Positions 52,017 through 62,609 of a stretch of DNA of 64,000 bases are shown here, in pieces. Position numbers and translations under genes: made by a program. Where the stretch lies: assembly GCA_020912385.1 (NCBI GenBank), contig CP087216.1:1-64000 (forward strand), given 5' to 3'. This DNA comes from Neofusicoccum parvum. Its lineage: Eukaryota > Ascomycota > Dothideomycetes > Botryosphaeriales > Botryosphaeriaceae. The notes under the pieces are model-generated. The model was not told the origin of the DNA, did no database searches, and saw only the letters and a list, made by a program, of their open reading frames with translations. Each line of letters opens with the position of its first letter. Within the stretch, counting starts at the first letter, position 1.

Positions 52017-53701
52017 TCAAACGTGGCCCACAATCTTGGATGCATCGATATACCAAGACTTCATCCAGGCCTGCTGCGCCTCGGTAAAGTCAATCTTCTC
52101 GACCTTGCTCTGGATAAGCCCCCTGCTCTTCAACAACTCTCGAGCCACGTCCTTCCACCTGACCGTGTCTTTTCCAATAACCCGCTTTGAGTCTTCATCA
52201 ACCTCCATATCCAGCAACTGCCCATGCCTCTTTCTTACAAGACCATCGACGATCACGGTCGAAATGTCTCTCGGGTTGGAATGCAGCACAATGGCTGCCA
52301 CAGGGTCATGCTGCGCCGCGCACACCATACTTGGACTGTTCCCCTCAAACACCACCAGATCCGCCAGCTTCCCGACTGCCAGACTCCCCAATTTATCCGC
52401 CATGCCCGCTGCCCGTGCGCCCTTGATCGTGCCAAGATTGAACGCCTCCTCGACCGTACTGTGCAGCTTGCTGGGCGCCAGCCCCCTGTCCAGAATCCGC
52501 TGGTTGCGTCGCGCTCGTTCGGCCTGCAGGCCTAGCCTCATCTCCCCAATAATACTACTCCCGCCATTTGCGAGGCAGTCTCCACCAAGACACGCAATAT
52601 CACGTGCCTCCTCGTCGAAGCAAATCGACCACCCCAGTCCCATCTGCAGCTCCGTACCTGGGGTCGACGCTACATGTGCACCATGCTGCTTCGCTACAGC
52701 CAAGTCCTCACTTGTTGCGCCTGTGGCGTGTGACAAGAGTACCGTTTTGAAGGGAGCATACTCCCCACCGTCTTCTCTCTTCTCGCCGAGCAGGCCCCGC
52801 TCAACCAGCAGCGCGGGCAGTGAGAACGGGTGCCCGGTTACACCGCGCGTCATGTGGCCAGTCAGGAATTGCACACTGTGCTTTGTCGCTTCGGCGAACA
52901 ATGGGGAAGCGGCTTCGGCAGGCAGAAACCAGCCGTCGAAGGCTAATCCGAGGGCTACGCGACCGTTGGGGCCGAACGGCGCGCGCGAAGCGAGGGAGGA
53001 GAAGGTCTGGATGACCCAGGGGGCAAGCATGCCGCGGTTGTCGAAGGTGAGAGGGTTCCAGTATGCGACGGCATTGATGGGAGTGTAGCAGAAGATTGAG
53101 CGGATACCGGAGGTCACGGTAGCGGAGATTGCGGTAGCGGCTGCAACCCATTAGCGACCCAAAGGCTAAGTAGAGAATGAAGTTGCACCAGGAGTAAGAC
53201 AAAGGAAGAGAAGAGGCGGACGGAAACTATCATACAGGATTCTGGTGTAGTGTTCATATGAGCATGATCGACGACCATCGTTGTGCCAGCGTCCAGCAAC
53301 TCTAGACAGCCGCCAAGCTGGCCCCAAAACATATCTTCGCGCGTGTAGTTTGCCGACTGGAGATTTCCTGCAATAACTGTAAGCGAATTCACTTGGTTGT
53401 ACAATCTTCCAGGCTTGCCTCTTGGCATGTACTCCACAAATGAGTGGTCAGCATGTCGCCCCTTGAGCTGCGTCTGCCACACATGTTGGTGTCCGTCGAT
53501 GAATCCTGGACTGATAATCTTGTCTGCACAGTCAATCACCTCCTGTGCGTCGCTTTCCGGGATACTAAGATCGATGCGCGCGATCTTGTTCCCGACGATG
53601 AGCAGGTCAGCTTTAGTGGGTTCGACGCGATCATCGGGCCCTGCATGCAAAAGCAGTGTGCCATTCTTTAAGAGGATCGTGGAAGTATCCATAATGAGCA
53701 T
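52017..53701 (-). CDS. Amidohydrolase (cytosine deaminase/chlorohydrolase-like)
   Basis: Two exons, 53701-53236 and 53140-52017, with a 95-nt intron (GTATGA donor, CTAAT branch, TTGCAG acceptor); 529 residues, or 526 if the second ATG at 53692 is used. A metal-dependent hydrolase of the amidohydrolase superfamily. Metal ligands are visible: DGHQHVWQT (His 71 and 73), VVDHAHMN, LLSHATGA and a late Asp in GGDCLANGG. The C-terminal composite-domain return GSLAVGKLADLVVFEG is typical. SATVTSGIRSIFCYTP near the splice junction is typical of the aryl/N-ethylammeline chlorohydrolase and SAH-deaminase-like group. The substrate cannot be told. The gypsy copy 3 LTR starts only 57 bp upstream of the ATG, separating the gene from its former promoter DNA. 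Confidence 0.9.
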
Positions 53702-53758
53702 CTCGTGGGAGCAGAGTTGTCCGAATCGGCTGCCTGGGCAACTCAGGGACAAGCAGTG

Positions 53759-54223
53759 TGTAACGGCGGGCCTCTGCCTCTAAGGATCAAACACCAAAGA
53801 GGGTGGTAAGCCGTGTAGGGTTTACCTTGAGTGGGTACAAGGTAGGGGAGAGAACAAGTGTGAACGAATACACGTGACTGAGCACTGCGTGCGAAGGCCG
53901 TGTTACTAATCAATGGTGTAGATTGATTATCGAAGTTGACCACAAAGGTCAAAGCTATGCTAGGGAGCGTAGTTTATATACATAGGAGAGGTCTATACAA
54001 TCTGATGGTTGCTCTGGGTGCTCCGTATATTGAGGGGCAGATCAGTCAGAGCATCTAGGGCTGCTCTGTTTGCTCCTCATTTTTATGAGGGGAGCAGCGA
54101 GAGCACTGCCTTGGCAGCACGTGACACACGTGACTGCTGTGGGTCTTCCTCGCGGCGCGTGTCTTTGCCCCGCTTGCTGCCTCTCTACTGTTTCCCTCAT
54201 TCTGCAACGACTGCGCCGTAACA
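53759..54223 (-). repeat. 3' LTR of gypsy copy 3 (left)
   Basis: 465 bp, TGTAACGGCG to CGCCGTAACA on the plus strand; matches the right LTR base for base by eye. Confidence 0.95.
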
Positions 54224-54240
54224 CTATCCCCCCCCTTAAA

Positions 54241-54277
54241 GTTCTTCGGCCCGAAGAACTCCGGTTTCCAGTATAAG
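54241..54277 (+). promoter_or_regulatory. Dyad and TATA-like box before the antisense gene
   Basis: GTTCTTCGG C CCGAAGAAC (54241-54259) is a perfect 9-bp dyad around one base, with TTC/GAA modules like a heat-shock element. TATAAG follows at 54272-54277, about 50 bp before the ATG at 54328. The placement suggests a promoter inside the element for plus-strand transcription. Confidence 0.5.
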
Positions 54278-54327
54278 TATCCGGTAGGTGCCGTTTCGCG
54301 TCCCTTACTCCTTGGTCTCTGCTCACG

Positions 54328-54964
54328 ATGCCTAAGGCGCCTTCCACTCAACGCCGCCACGGCCTAGTAGCTCGCTGTGTCTACTTGATGCCTGCTCCTT
54401 GTAGTGCGTGCCGTTCGGCCGGTGCGCATTGTTTTGTTAGCCTCGCGTCGGGGCATTGCAAGCGTTGTTTGGTTAAGAATCGCAAGTGCGATTTGGTGGT
54501 GACTCGTGGCGATTGTGAGTGTCGTGTAGCGGTGTGAGGTGTTCTTCTAACGCATCCTAGGGAGCAAGCTGGATTCTGAGCGGGAGCGCCTTCGTCGCCA
54601 GTTGGAGGAGGCGGAGGATGCCGAGGCTGCTGCTCGTGCGAAGGTACGACGGTTACGCAAGGTTCTTCGTGAGGTAGATGCGCGGGAGAAGCGTATGTTT
54701 GAGCGAGAGCTTTCCTCGATTGAGGAGATGGAGCGGCTGGAGAAGGAGGATCGCGCTGCGCGGCGTGCAGCTGGTGAGGATGTACCGACTCCTGAGCGTT
54801 CTCCGAGCCCTCCGCTTCCTGGTCCCTCCGATCCTCGGGTTCCGTCGCTGGACTCGGTGGCTGGAGTTGCGTTCCCTTCTGGTGCCGAGTTGTGGATGGA
54901 TCCTTCTTTTTGGGACGCCCCCGTTTCCGCGGAAGGTCAGGGTTCTGGCGATGGAACTCTGTAA
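54328..54964 (+). CDS. Antisense accessory gene of gypsy copy 3 (Cys-rich plus coiled coil)
   Basis: Two exons, 54328-54514 and 54561-54964, across a 46-nt intron (GTGAGT donor, CTAAC branch, CCTAG acceptor); 196 residues. It is encoded opposite to gag-pol and overlaps the last 580 bp of pol. The N-terminus has cysteine pairs CSACRSAGAHC and CKRCLVKNRKC, resembling a zinc-binding module. After the junction (GDW, then SKLDSERERLRRQLEEAE) there is a long charged coiled coil to about residue 125, then a proline-rich tail ending PSFWDAP and so on. Predicted proteins of this build are common as hypotheticals in ascomycete genomes. I recognise the type but know no function. The splice restores a continuous frame, a strong sign that it is a real gene. 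Confidence 0.75.
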
Positions 54965-57900
54965 CTAGGTCTGGGTGTATGTCTTCCTTTGGTATCCACT
55001 GGTTATCCTCATTCCCGTATCCTTCCCATTTGACCAGGTACTTAAGCTGATGACCGAACCGCTTACAGTCCAGGATCTTCTCTACTGGGTACTGTTTTTC
55101 TTCGGCGTCCGGGTTTTCTGGTACAATTTCTTCTTGGGTTTCTGGGATGTTGGCGTCCTCTGGTGCTGGCTCGAGCAGTGAGACGTGGAAGGTGGAGTTC
55201 ATCCTTGTGTTTGACAGTTTGAGTCGATAGGTGACTTCTCCAAGTTTTTCTTCAATCTTGAATGGGCCAATTTTTTTGAAGTCCAATTTGTCGTTTGGCC
55301 GTTTGGTCTTGATGTTTTTCCTAAGGAGATAGACCTTATCCCCCCTCTTGAGGTTCGGTGCCGCCTGGTGCCGTCTGTTGTAGTATTTAGACATCATGAT
55401 TCTGACGTACTCGAGGTCAAGGCTGATAGCCTTATGAAGCTCTTTCAGCTGCTCGGCTTTGAGGATACCACTTTGCGCTAGCTTTCTACTTGGGATCGTT
55501 TCTCTGTAGGCTTCTGGTTCAAACCCGTAATTGGCGAAGAACGGTGATTCGTTCGTGGATTCTTGTTTGGAGCTGTTGTAGGCGAATTGGGCCATGGGTA
55601 GTAGTTCTGCCCAGTTCTCCTGTGGATAGTTGATATAACAGCGGAGGTATTGTTCAAGAGTCCGGTTCATTCGTTCGGTTTGACCGTCGGTTTGTGCGTG
55701 TGCTGTGGTAGCGAGCTTGCTTTTCGTTCCTAGTTGGCGCATGACTGTTTGCCAGAATTCAGAGGCCATGAGCTTGTCTCTGTCCGACACCATTTCTTCC
55801 GGCATTCCGTGATCCGCGAAGATGGTTCGTAGGAACGTGTAGGCGAGCTGTTCTGCATTGGATGCCTCGAGGTAGGGTAAGAAGTAGGCGTACTTCGTGA
55901 GTCGGTCGACGAAGACGAGGATTGAGTCGTACGAGACTCCTGTAAGGGGATCCTTTGACCTAGGTAGCTTGGTAACGAAGTCCAACGTGATGGACTGCCA
56001 TGGTCGTTTAGGTGCTTCCAGCGGCTGTAGGAGGCCATAAGGTGCATGTGTCGCGGCCTTGCTTCTGATGCAAAGATCGCACTGCGAGACTACACGCTGT
56101 ACGGTTTTCCTTAGTCCTGGGAAGTAGTAGTTCCTCGTAATTCTTTCCGTTGTCCTGTCGATGCCCTGATGTCCGTGTGCTGGGGCTTCGTGGATGTCTT
56201 TCACTAGTGCTTCTCGTAGCCGTGTTGGTACATAGATGAGTCCTTTAAAGAGAAGCGTTCCTTCTCTATCTCGAGCAATACGCGGATCGTCCTCAAGCGC
56301 TAAAAGTTCCTGCGCGAAGGAGTCCTGGGCGTATGCTTCTCGGATCTGCTGGTGCCATGGGTTCGGCTCGATGCGTAGCATGGGTAGTGTTTGTCTAGCA
56401 AGGAGGAGCGATCCATCGCTATCCTCTGCAAAGATTGCAGGGTGCGGCTCGGTTTTTCCTTCCATATAATCTACTCTTCGGCTGAGCGCGTCAGCTGCGG
56501 CGTTCTCGGATCCCTTTCTATAGGTGATCTTGAAGTCATAGGAGGCCATTTCTTCTGACCAGCGAACCTGCCGTCGGTTCAATTCCTTGGTCGTGGTGAA
56601 GCGTGTGAGATTCTGATGATCACAGCGTACTACCACCTGGTGGCTTGCTCCTTCGAGGTAATGCCTCCATTGCTTAAAAGCTGAGACAATGGCTAGAAGC
56701 TCCTTATCGTGAATGTCGTAGTTGAGCTCTGCCGGGGTGAACTTCCTAGAGTAGAACGCGACTGGGTGCCATCTACCTTCTCCGTCAGGCTGGCTGAGAC
56801 ATGCTCCAAGGGCGAATCCTGACGCATCAGTTTCCACTTCGGTGGGCTTGTCGGGGTCGTATATCCCGAGTACTGGGGCTTCGCAAAACATCCGTTTAAG
56901 CGAGTCAAATGCCCGTTGCTGATCGTCTTCCCATTTAAAGCCATGCTCCTTTCGCGTAAGCCTAGTTAAAGGTTCCGTGACTCCGGAGTAGTTCCAGATG
57001 AACTTCCTGTAGAAGTTCGCGAATCCTAGGAAGGACTGTACTTCCTTGATCGTCTTTAGTACTGGCCATTCTCTAATGGAATCCAGTTTCGAGTCGTCCA
57101 TGCCGACGTGACCTGGGGTGATGATAAAGCCTAAGAATTCCGTTCTCTAGACGTGCCATTCACACTTCTCGGGTGCGATAGAGAGGTTCTTTGTTTGGAG
57201 GGCTTCTAGGACCTTTCGTACATGCTTCTTATGTTCCTCAAGGGTTTCTGAAAAGATGAGGATGTCATCAAGGTAGGCCATGCAGAAGATATCCAGGTAT
57301 TCTTGCAGCGTGTCGTTGACGAGATTCTGGAATGTTGCCGGAGCGTTGGTAAGCCCAAATGGCATTACCGTATACTCGTAGAGTCCTAGCCTCGTTCTGA
57401 AGGCTGTTTTCCATTCTTCCCCTTCTTTGATCCTGACTAGATGGTATCCTTCCCGGAGGTCCAGCTTCGTAAAGTACTTTGCTTTCCTTAACTTGTCCTG
57501 GAGCTCGTCGATGCGAGGGAGAGGGTACCGGTTCTTGATCGTAATATCGTTTAGCTGTCGGTAGTCGACACATAGGCGTAGCTTGCCGTTCTTCTTTGGG
57601 ACAAAGAGGATTGGGTATCCGGCTGATGACGTCGAAGGTCTGATATATCCTCGTTCAAGGTTCTTCTCGATATAGTCCCTGAGTGCTGTCATCTCCTTCT
57701 CTGATAAGGAGTAGATGGGTTTGTAGGCTGGCTTCGTGCCTGGTTTGAGTGGGATTTCGTGGTCCCACGGTTGATGCTTAGGCAAGTCTCCTTTTCCTCT
57801 TTCCTGGCAAACGGTTTTTAGATCCTAGTACTCGCTGGGTACCGTTTCCATTTCGGGTATCGGCGGATATCCATACGGGTTGTTCTATATTTCCAGACTG

Positions 57901-59069
57901 CTGTGTTGTCCTCTTGCGATCCTCGCAGGATCGTCGCCTCCTAGCGGAGCGGGAATGTCCTTATTCTTTAGCCTTTCTCTTTGGGCTCTGGCCAGTGCTC
58001 TCTGTTGCACCGCCGGTGAGGCTTTGAGGTATATAAGGCATACCTGATGCCTTTGGCGTCTTATACGTTTGAATGCCTCTCCTGAGATTATCTGGACGTC
58101 GATCTGAGGTTCTAGGGCTGCTAATTGCTTACGCGAAGCTTTACTCTTAGCCTTACGCCGCTTCCTCGTAGTCCTTCGTGTCGTGTGTTGTACTTCTGGT
58201 TCCTGAGAAGTGTCGGTCTCGGTTGGTCTTACTCCGTTCGAGGTGTTGCATTTTACCGAGGAGGCCTTGTTGCTATCCTGGTTCTGACTTATTCCGTCCT
58301 CGAGGTGGCTGTTGATGTTGCCGTTGCTAGGTCTTATGCCATCCTGGTTGACCGTGTTGGGGGTATCATTTCGCTCAGTAGGGCTTATTCCTACCGATGG
58401 GTTGCATTTTACCGAGGAGGCTTCGCTACCTGCGTCGCAGTCCTGGTCCTGACTTATACCACTATCGGAGTTGCCTACACAGTTACCACATTCAGGCCTT
58501 ACACTGGCTACTTCCCGTGTTGATGCTGCTAGGAGTTTCCTTAGGGTATCTAACAACCCGTTTTCCTTCTCCAGCCCTTGTTTTCGTAAGAGGTTTTCAA
58601 GGTCCTCTTAAAAGATGATGGAGTCTCCTTCTCCAAAGTCGAAGATTGGTTTTTGTGTCCTTACCCAGGGCATACCGAGGATGATATCATGCCCGGGGAC
58701 GCGTTGGACGTCGAGGGAAATCTGTTCCTGGTGATTCCCTATTTGGAGGGTTGCTTCCTCCGTTTCTATTTTTACCCAGCCTTGTCCATAGGCTGCCTAA
58801 GAACCGTCAAACCCGCTGAGAGGGTATGGGTCCTGTTTCTTACGGTAGGGTATATTCATCTTCTGCACAAGCTCGTTGTGGATGAAATTTCCGCACGATC
58901 CTGTGTCAATCAGGATCCTCGTGGGTACTCCGTTAAGTGTCCCTTTCGTCTTGAACTGTTTCCATAGGTTTGGTCCGGTGAGAGTTTCCGTGTTCGAGGT
59001 GCGTGATACCATATTAAGGGACCTAGACTGCGGCCCCTGCTGTTGTCCCTTGGCTGCAGGGCCGTCTAG
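54381..59069 (-). pseudogene. pol of gypsy copy 3, five nonsense codons
   Basis: One frame from the frameshift site (codon CTA at 59069) to the stop at 54381, broken by TAG 58799, TAA 58610, TAG 57887, TAG 57827 and TAG 57149 (first base, minus strand). Each fits Gln or Trp altered by C-to-T/G-to-A. Domains: protease ILIDTGSCGNFIH, an S/T/N-rich linker, RT with [11 protein letters not shown] and [10 protein letters not shown], RNase H EVETDASGFALGA, integrase HHCC and DDE blocks (LDFVTKLP, MVSDRDKLMASEFW, TDGQTERMNRTLEQ), GPF module IGPFKIEEKLGE, chromodomain EKILDCKRFG...WEGYGNEDNQWIP and an AT-hook-like KRGRPKK. A 170-residue low-complexity tail lies opposite the antisense gene. From 57101 on, all is open. 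Confidence 0.9.
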
Positions 59070-59075
59070 TTTTTT
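59032..59075 (-). promoter_or_regulatory. -1 ribosomal frameshift signal of gypsy copy 3
   Basis: On the minus strand gag ends TCA AAA AAC TAG. A AAA AAC (59075-59069) is a canonical slippery heptamer. After a 5-base spacer, GGCCCTGC (59063-59056) can pair with GCAGGGGCC (59040-59032, one extra G). Pol is in the -1 frame (K-K-L-D-G-P). Confidence 0.8.
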
Positions 59076-61036
59076 GACTGGTGCCTTTGGCCTTCCCAGA
59101 GTAGGAAGAGGTTGTTGCGAGTCCATCCGCTTGGTCCCCATCCCTCTATTTCCCATTCCTCGATAACTCGGTGCGTCCCATCTTGCTGTACGCGTACCGG
59201 AAACCAATGGTTTTCATTCTTCTGACGCCTGTGCGTTCTGCACTGATGGTCGATGTATGAGATCCATGCAATCTGTCGATGCTTCTTATGCCGGGGGTTG
59301 AGGCGTTCGTCGTCTTCTGGGAGGATCTGGTGACTCGGCCTTGGGATCTGTCGAAGGGCTTTCCATTTAAGGCCTGGAACGGCTATTTCCATGCTAGGAA
59401 ACATTCTTGCCCTTTCTTCTTCTTGGGCGAGTGTCCTCTGGGTCGCTAGATTGTCTTCAGGAGTGACTTCGTCTGTTTCCGTGTGACGATCCTCATAGAC
59501 ACGCGTCTCCCACAGCTGATCCCCCTGTACCTGCCAGGTGACTAACGCGAGTCCTGGCTGGTTGTCTGGGATCCAAATGCCTTGCTCCGACTCGCCGTGG
59601 TGGAGGGGGATCTTGGCAATGATGCCGTATTCCTCTACTTTCTCAAGGAGCCTGTTAATAGCGCCTGCTAATGGGCTCTCCTCCACCTCTACGAGGTCCT
59701 TTTCGTCGGAGCTATCTTCCTCGGCTTCGGTACTATCGTAGAATTCTCCATCCTCACTGTTGACGATCTCGTCGTCGTGTGGGAATGACTCGACAATGTC
59801 GTCGAGGTCGAGCATTTCCTCGTTCCTGGTAAGCATGGCGATGCCTCTTGGTTTCTTCGGGTACCACCCTGTGGCGTCCTTGTCGCTCTGGTGGGTTGTG
59901 CAGTCGTCGTTAAAGCAGGCGGTCCAGCTTAGCGCGTCGTGGTTTTCTTGTCGAGACACGACGGAAGCTTCCCGTTGAGCACTAGAGGTTTGCTTTCCTC
60001 CTTTCTTATTGCGGTTCTCTGGGCACTTAGGCGAGAAGTGCTTGTCGCTGCCACAGATGATGCAAAGTCGGTCCTTGTACCGCTGCTTCTGCTCGTCCGT
60101 CCAGTTCGGATTAGGCCCCTTAGGCTTCTTGTCGTTGTGTCTGCTGTTGTTGCCCTTCTTGGAGTCCTGTCTACTGGCGGCGTCGAGGGCCATAGCATCG
60201 CCTCCCTCCAGCGTGGTACGTTCGCGGCGTGGCTTGTTCGTGTTTGCTTGGTAGCCGCCCTTCTTCTCGAACCACCTGTTGGTGCGTCTCCTATCCATGT
60301 CGGTGGCTAGGCGGACTAGTTCCGAGAGCGTTTCGGGTTCGTCGTGGTAAGACATAGCCTCTTTGATTTCGTCCTTCAGGCCTCGGTAGTACAGCTGTCG
60401 GAGTGTGTAGTCTGAGTGCTCTCCGGCGACGTAGGCTGCTTCCTGGAATTCGGCCGTGTAGTCGAGTACTGACTTCTTCTGCTGGATCCTGAAGAGGATC
60501 TGGTTGGCACGCTTGGCCTCGTCAATAGCGTTGAACGCTTCCTGGAGCTGCTTGGCGAAGGTCCTGTAGTCGGAGAAGATAGCCTGAGTCTGAGGCGACC
60601 ATTGCCAGTGCGGCTTCTCCTGAGTCTCTCTCTTGTAGGGCCTGAACCACTTCTCTGCTGCTCCTCGGAGGAAGGTGCTAGCGTAGCGAACCTTATCTGC
60701 GTCGTTACCGAATTGTCCTTTGGCGAAGTGTAGATAGTCCTCTAACTGCATGAGGAAGCTTTGCGTCTTGGTACGTTCGCCATGGTAAAGGTCCGGCTTC
60801 GGCACCTTGACCTGGGCGGATGGTTTCTTTGCGGCATCTGGCCCGGTGGCCTGATCCTGTCGGTTCTTCAGGATGCGGTTCTCGACTCGCAGCTCCTGGA
60901 TCATCTGCATAAGTTCTCTCATGGTAGGCTCCGTTTGCTCCTGGTGAGCAGGCTGAGCGGCCTCTTGAGCCGGTGTCTGAGGAATCGCTGGACGATCCTG
61001 TCCTGCGCTGACGTCCTCCATGTTGACCGTACTCAT
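59066..61036 (-). CDS. gag: Gag protein of gypsy copy 3
   Basis: 656 residues, intact, starting MSTVNMEDVSAGQ. The capsid-type retrotransposon gag domain lies at about residues 80-260 (VKVPKPDLYHGERTKTQSFL, ASTFLRGAAEKWFRPY, FAKQLQEAFNAIDEAKRA, EFQEAAYVAGEHSDY, LYYRGLKDEIKEAMSY). A zinc knuckle CIICGSDKHFSPKC follows (CX2CX4HX4C, about residue 325). The long acidic C-terminal extension (about 300 residues, with a W-rich end) is unusual for gag and has no motif I recognise. The stop is at 59068-59066, right after the slippery heptamer. No nonsense codons, in contrast to pol of the same element. Confidence 0.9.
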   Translation of the reverse strand: MSTVNMEDVSAGQDRPAIPQTPAQEAAQPAHQEQTEPTMRELMQMIQELRVENRILKNRQDQATGPDAAKKPSAQVKVPKPDLYHGERTKTQSFLMQLEDYLHFAKGQFGNDADKVRYASTFLRGAAEKWFRPYKRETQEKPHWQWSPQTQAIFSDYRTFAKQLQEAFNAIDEAKRANQILFRIQQKKSVLDYTAEFQEAAYVAGEHSDYTLRQLYYRGLKDEIKEAMSYHDEPETLSELVRLATDMDRRRTNRWFEKKGGYQANTNKPRRERTTLEGGDAMALDAASRQDSKKGNNSRHNDKKPKGPNPNWTDEQKQRYKDRLCIICGSDKHFSPKCPENRNKKGGKQTSSAQREASVVSRQENHDALSWTACFNDDCTTHQSDKDATGWYPKKPRGIAMLTRNEEMLDLDDIVESFPHDDEIVNSEDGEFYDSTEAEEDSSDEKDLVEVEESPLAGAINRLLEKVEEYGIIAKIPLHHGESEQGIWIPDNQPGLALVTWQVQGDQLWETRVYEDRHTETDEVTPEDNLATQRTLAQEEERARMFPSMEIAVPGLKWKALRQIPRPSHQILPEDDERLNPRHKKHRQIAWISYIDHQCRTHRRQKNENHWFPVRVQQDGTHRVIEEWEIEGWGPSGWTRNNLFLLWEGQRHQSKN

Positions 61037-61105
61037 TGCTGTTTCCTAAACTCGTTAGGGGGTGATACCTTACCCGATGTTCTCTTACCCTTCCTTGCAA
61101 GGATG

Positions 61106-61113
61106 GTGGTCAA
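61106..61113 (-). other. Probable self-priming primer-binding site of copy 3
   Basis: On the minus strand TTGACCAC starts two bases after the 5' LTR. Its complement GTGGTCAA lies within the same LTR about 30 bases after a TATATAAA box, where transcription should start. This is the same offset as in copy 1. Confidence 0.55.
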
Positions 61114-61115
61114 AG

Positions 61116-61580
61116 TGTAACGGCGGGCCTCTGCCTCTAAGGATCAAACACCAAAGAGGGTGGTAAGCCGTGTAGGGTTTACCTTGAGTGGGTACAAGGT
61201 AGGGGAGAGAACAAGTGTGAACGAATACACGTGACTGAGCACTGCGTGCGAAGGCCGTGTTACTAATCAATGGTGTAGATTGATTATCGAAGTTGACCAC
61301 AAAGGTCAAAGCTATGCTAGGGAGCGTAGTTTATATACATAGGAGAGGTCTATACAATCTGATGGTTGCTCTGGGTGCTCCGTATATTGAGGGGCAGATC
61401 AGTCAGAGCATCTAGGGCTGCTCTGTTTGCTCCTCATTTTTATGAGGGGAGCAGCGAGAGCACTGCCTTGGCAGCACGTGACACACGTGACTGCTGTGGG
61501 TCTTCCTCGCGGCGCGTGTCTTTGCCCCGCTTGCTGCCTCTCTACTGTTTCCCTCATTCTGCAACGACTGCGCCGTAACA
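61116..61580 (-). repeat. 5' LTR of gypsy copy 3 (right)
   Basis: 465 bp; identical to the left LTR by eye. It contains the TATATAAA box (minus strand) and is followed by the CAGTG duplication at 61581-61585. Confidence 0.95.
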
Positions 61581-61585
61581 CAGTG

Positions 61586-62609
61586 CAAGAGCTGGTTCTG
61601 TCCGCTCGAGGAACTTCCGATGGAAAGTTGCTTAATGGTGGCGCAAGGCGATTCTGGAGATTTGCTGCTTTTAGAGTCTCGTCTGGTTCTTTTCCCATAT
61701 ATATATGTCAAGTTGACTAATGAGCAAAGTAGCTTTCCGGCGCTGCTCGGATGCCCCTCATCACCTACCCCAGGTTCACACTTGATTATTGCCCACTTCC
61801 CTGTGGGCTCTAGCCAATCACCCTTTCTCCTGATACGCTCTGCTATTCCCATTAAAGGAATCGAGCAAGCTTGTATCTGCTGCGCCTGACCATGCTTAGT
61901 CTTACTGCTCGCTCTCGCTGTCTAGCTACATGCGCTGCTCGGCGACTCGCGTTTCGGAGTTCCGAAAAGCTTAACCCCGCTATTTAGTGTCGATGCAACT
62001 AAGGAAATGGCCATCAAGCTGGTCGGCCATTCTGTTTCCAAAGTATTAGTGCAAGTAACTTCATCTGGGTGTGGTCAATGCCCACGATCTGGCGGCCGCT
62101 ATGAAGTTTGTTGATTGGTTCGACTAAAAACACCGCCGAGACCTGTCCTTGAATCTGCTGCTCCGAGAACGAAACAATGCGAACAACATCTGAGCCGTCT
62201 GTAAATTCCAGGGAGGGATCATCTCGCGATGCTGTATGTCCCAAGACAGGCCGTTATACCAGCCACAAGAGAAAAGAAAAGTAATAACCGTCGTCCACTA
62301 CTCTAGGAACCACCCGCTAATCTAGAGGATTCTAATTTAAGCACTATCAAACCGAACTAGGTCGTTTCTTTTAGGTTCTCGACCCGAACATTTTTACACT
62401 TACTTCCCCGGAACCATGACACAGTGTGTGTACAAGTCATGTGCCGACTGATTCGTGGTTTCTACGGACCTCGGTTGACGGCGGGGAAGCTTTCCGAGTT
62501 CGGGCGTAGTCTGACCGAGCCGCCGACGCGGCTGCAGGCTAAAGAAAGCCCCTCACCTTGCTCTCCCGTCGTCATCAACATTCTCGTCATCCAAGCAGCT
62601 GCATCCATC
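61586..62609. other. Intergenic region right of gypsy copy 3
   Basis: Before the insertion this DNA lay directly upstream of the amidohydrolase. A 76-codon minus frame at 62014-62244 and other small frames show no recognisable motif. Nothing else is seen. Confidence 0.45.

Larger units (their letters stand above)
53759..61580 (-). mobile_element. Ty3/gypsy chromovirus element, copy 3
   Basis: A complete 7.8-kb element on the minus strand with two 465-bp LTRs that I read as identical, and the target duplication CAGTG at 53754-53758 and 61581-61585. Parts: 5' LTR (right), primer-binding site, gag, -1 frameshift signal, pol with chromodomain, purine tract (54228-54236 C-run on plus) and 3' LTR (left). 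Pol has five nonsense codons although the LTRs look brand new. An antisense spliced gene overlaps the 3' end of pol. It is a different family from copies 1 and 2. Confidence 0.95.

Noticed and set aside
62014..62244. 76-codon minus-strand frame
   Set aside because: No motif, no intron context; it could be chance.
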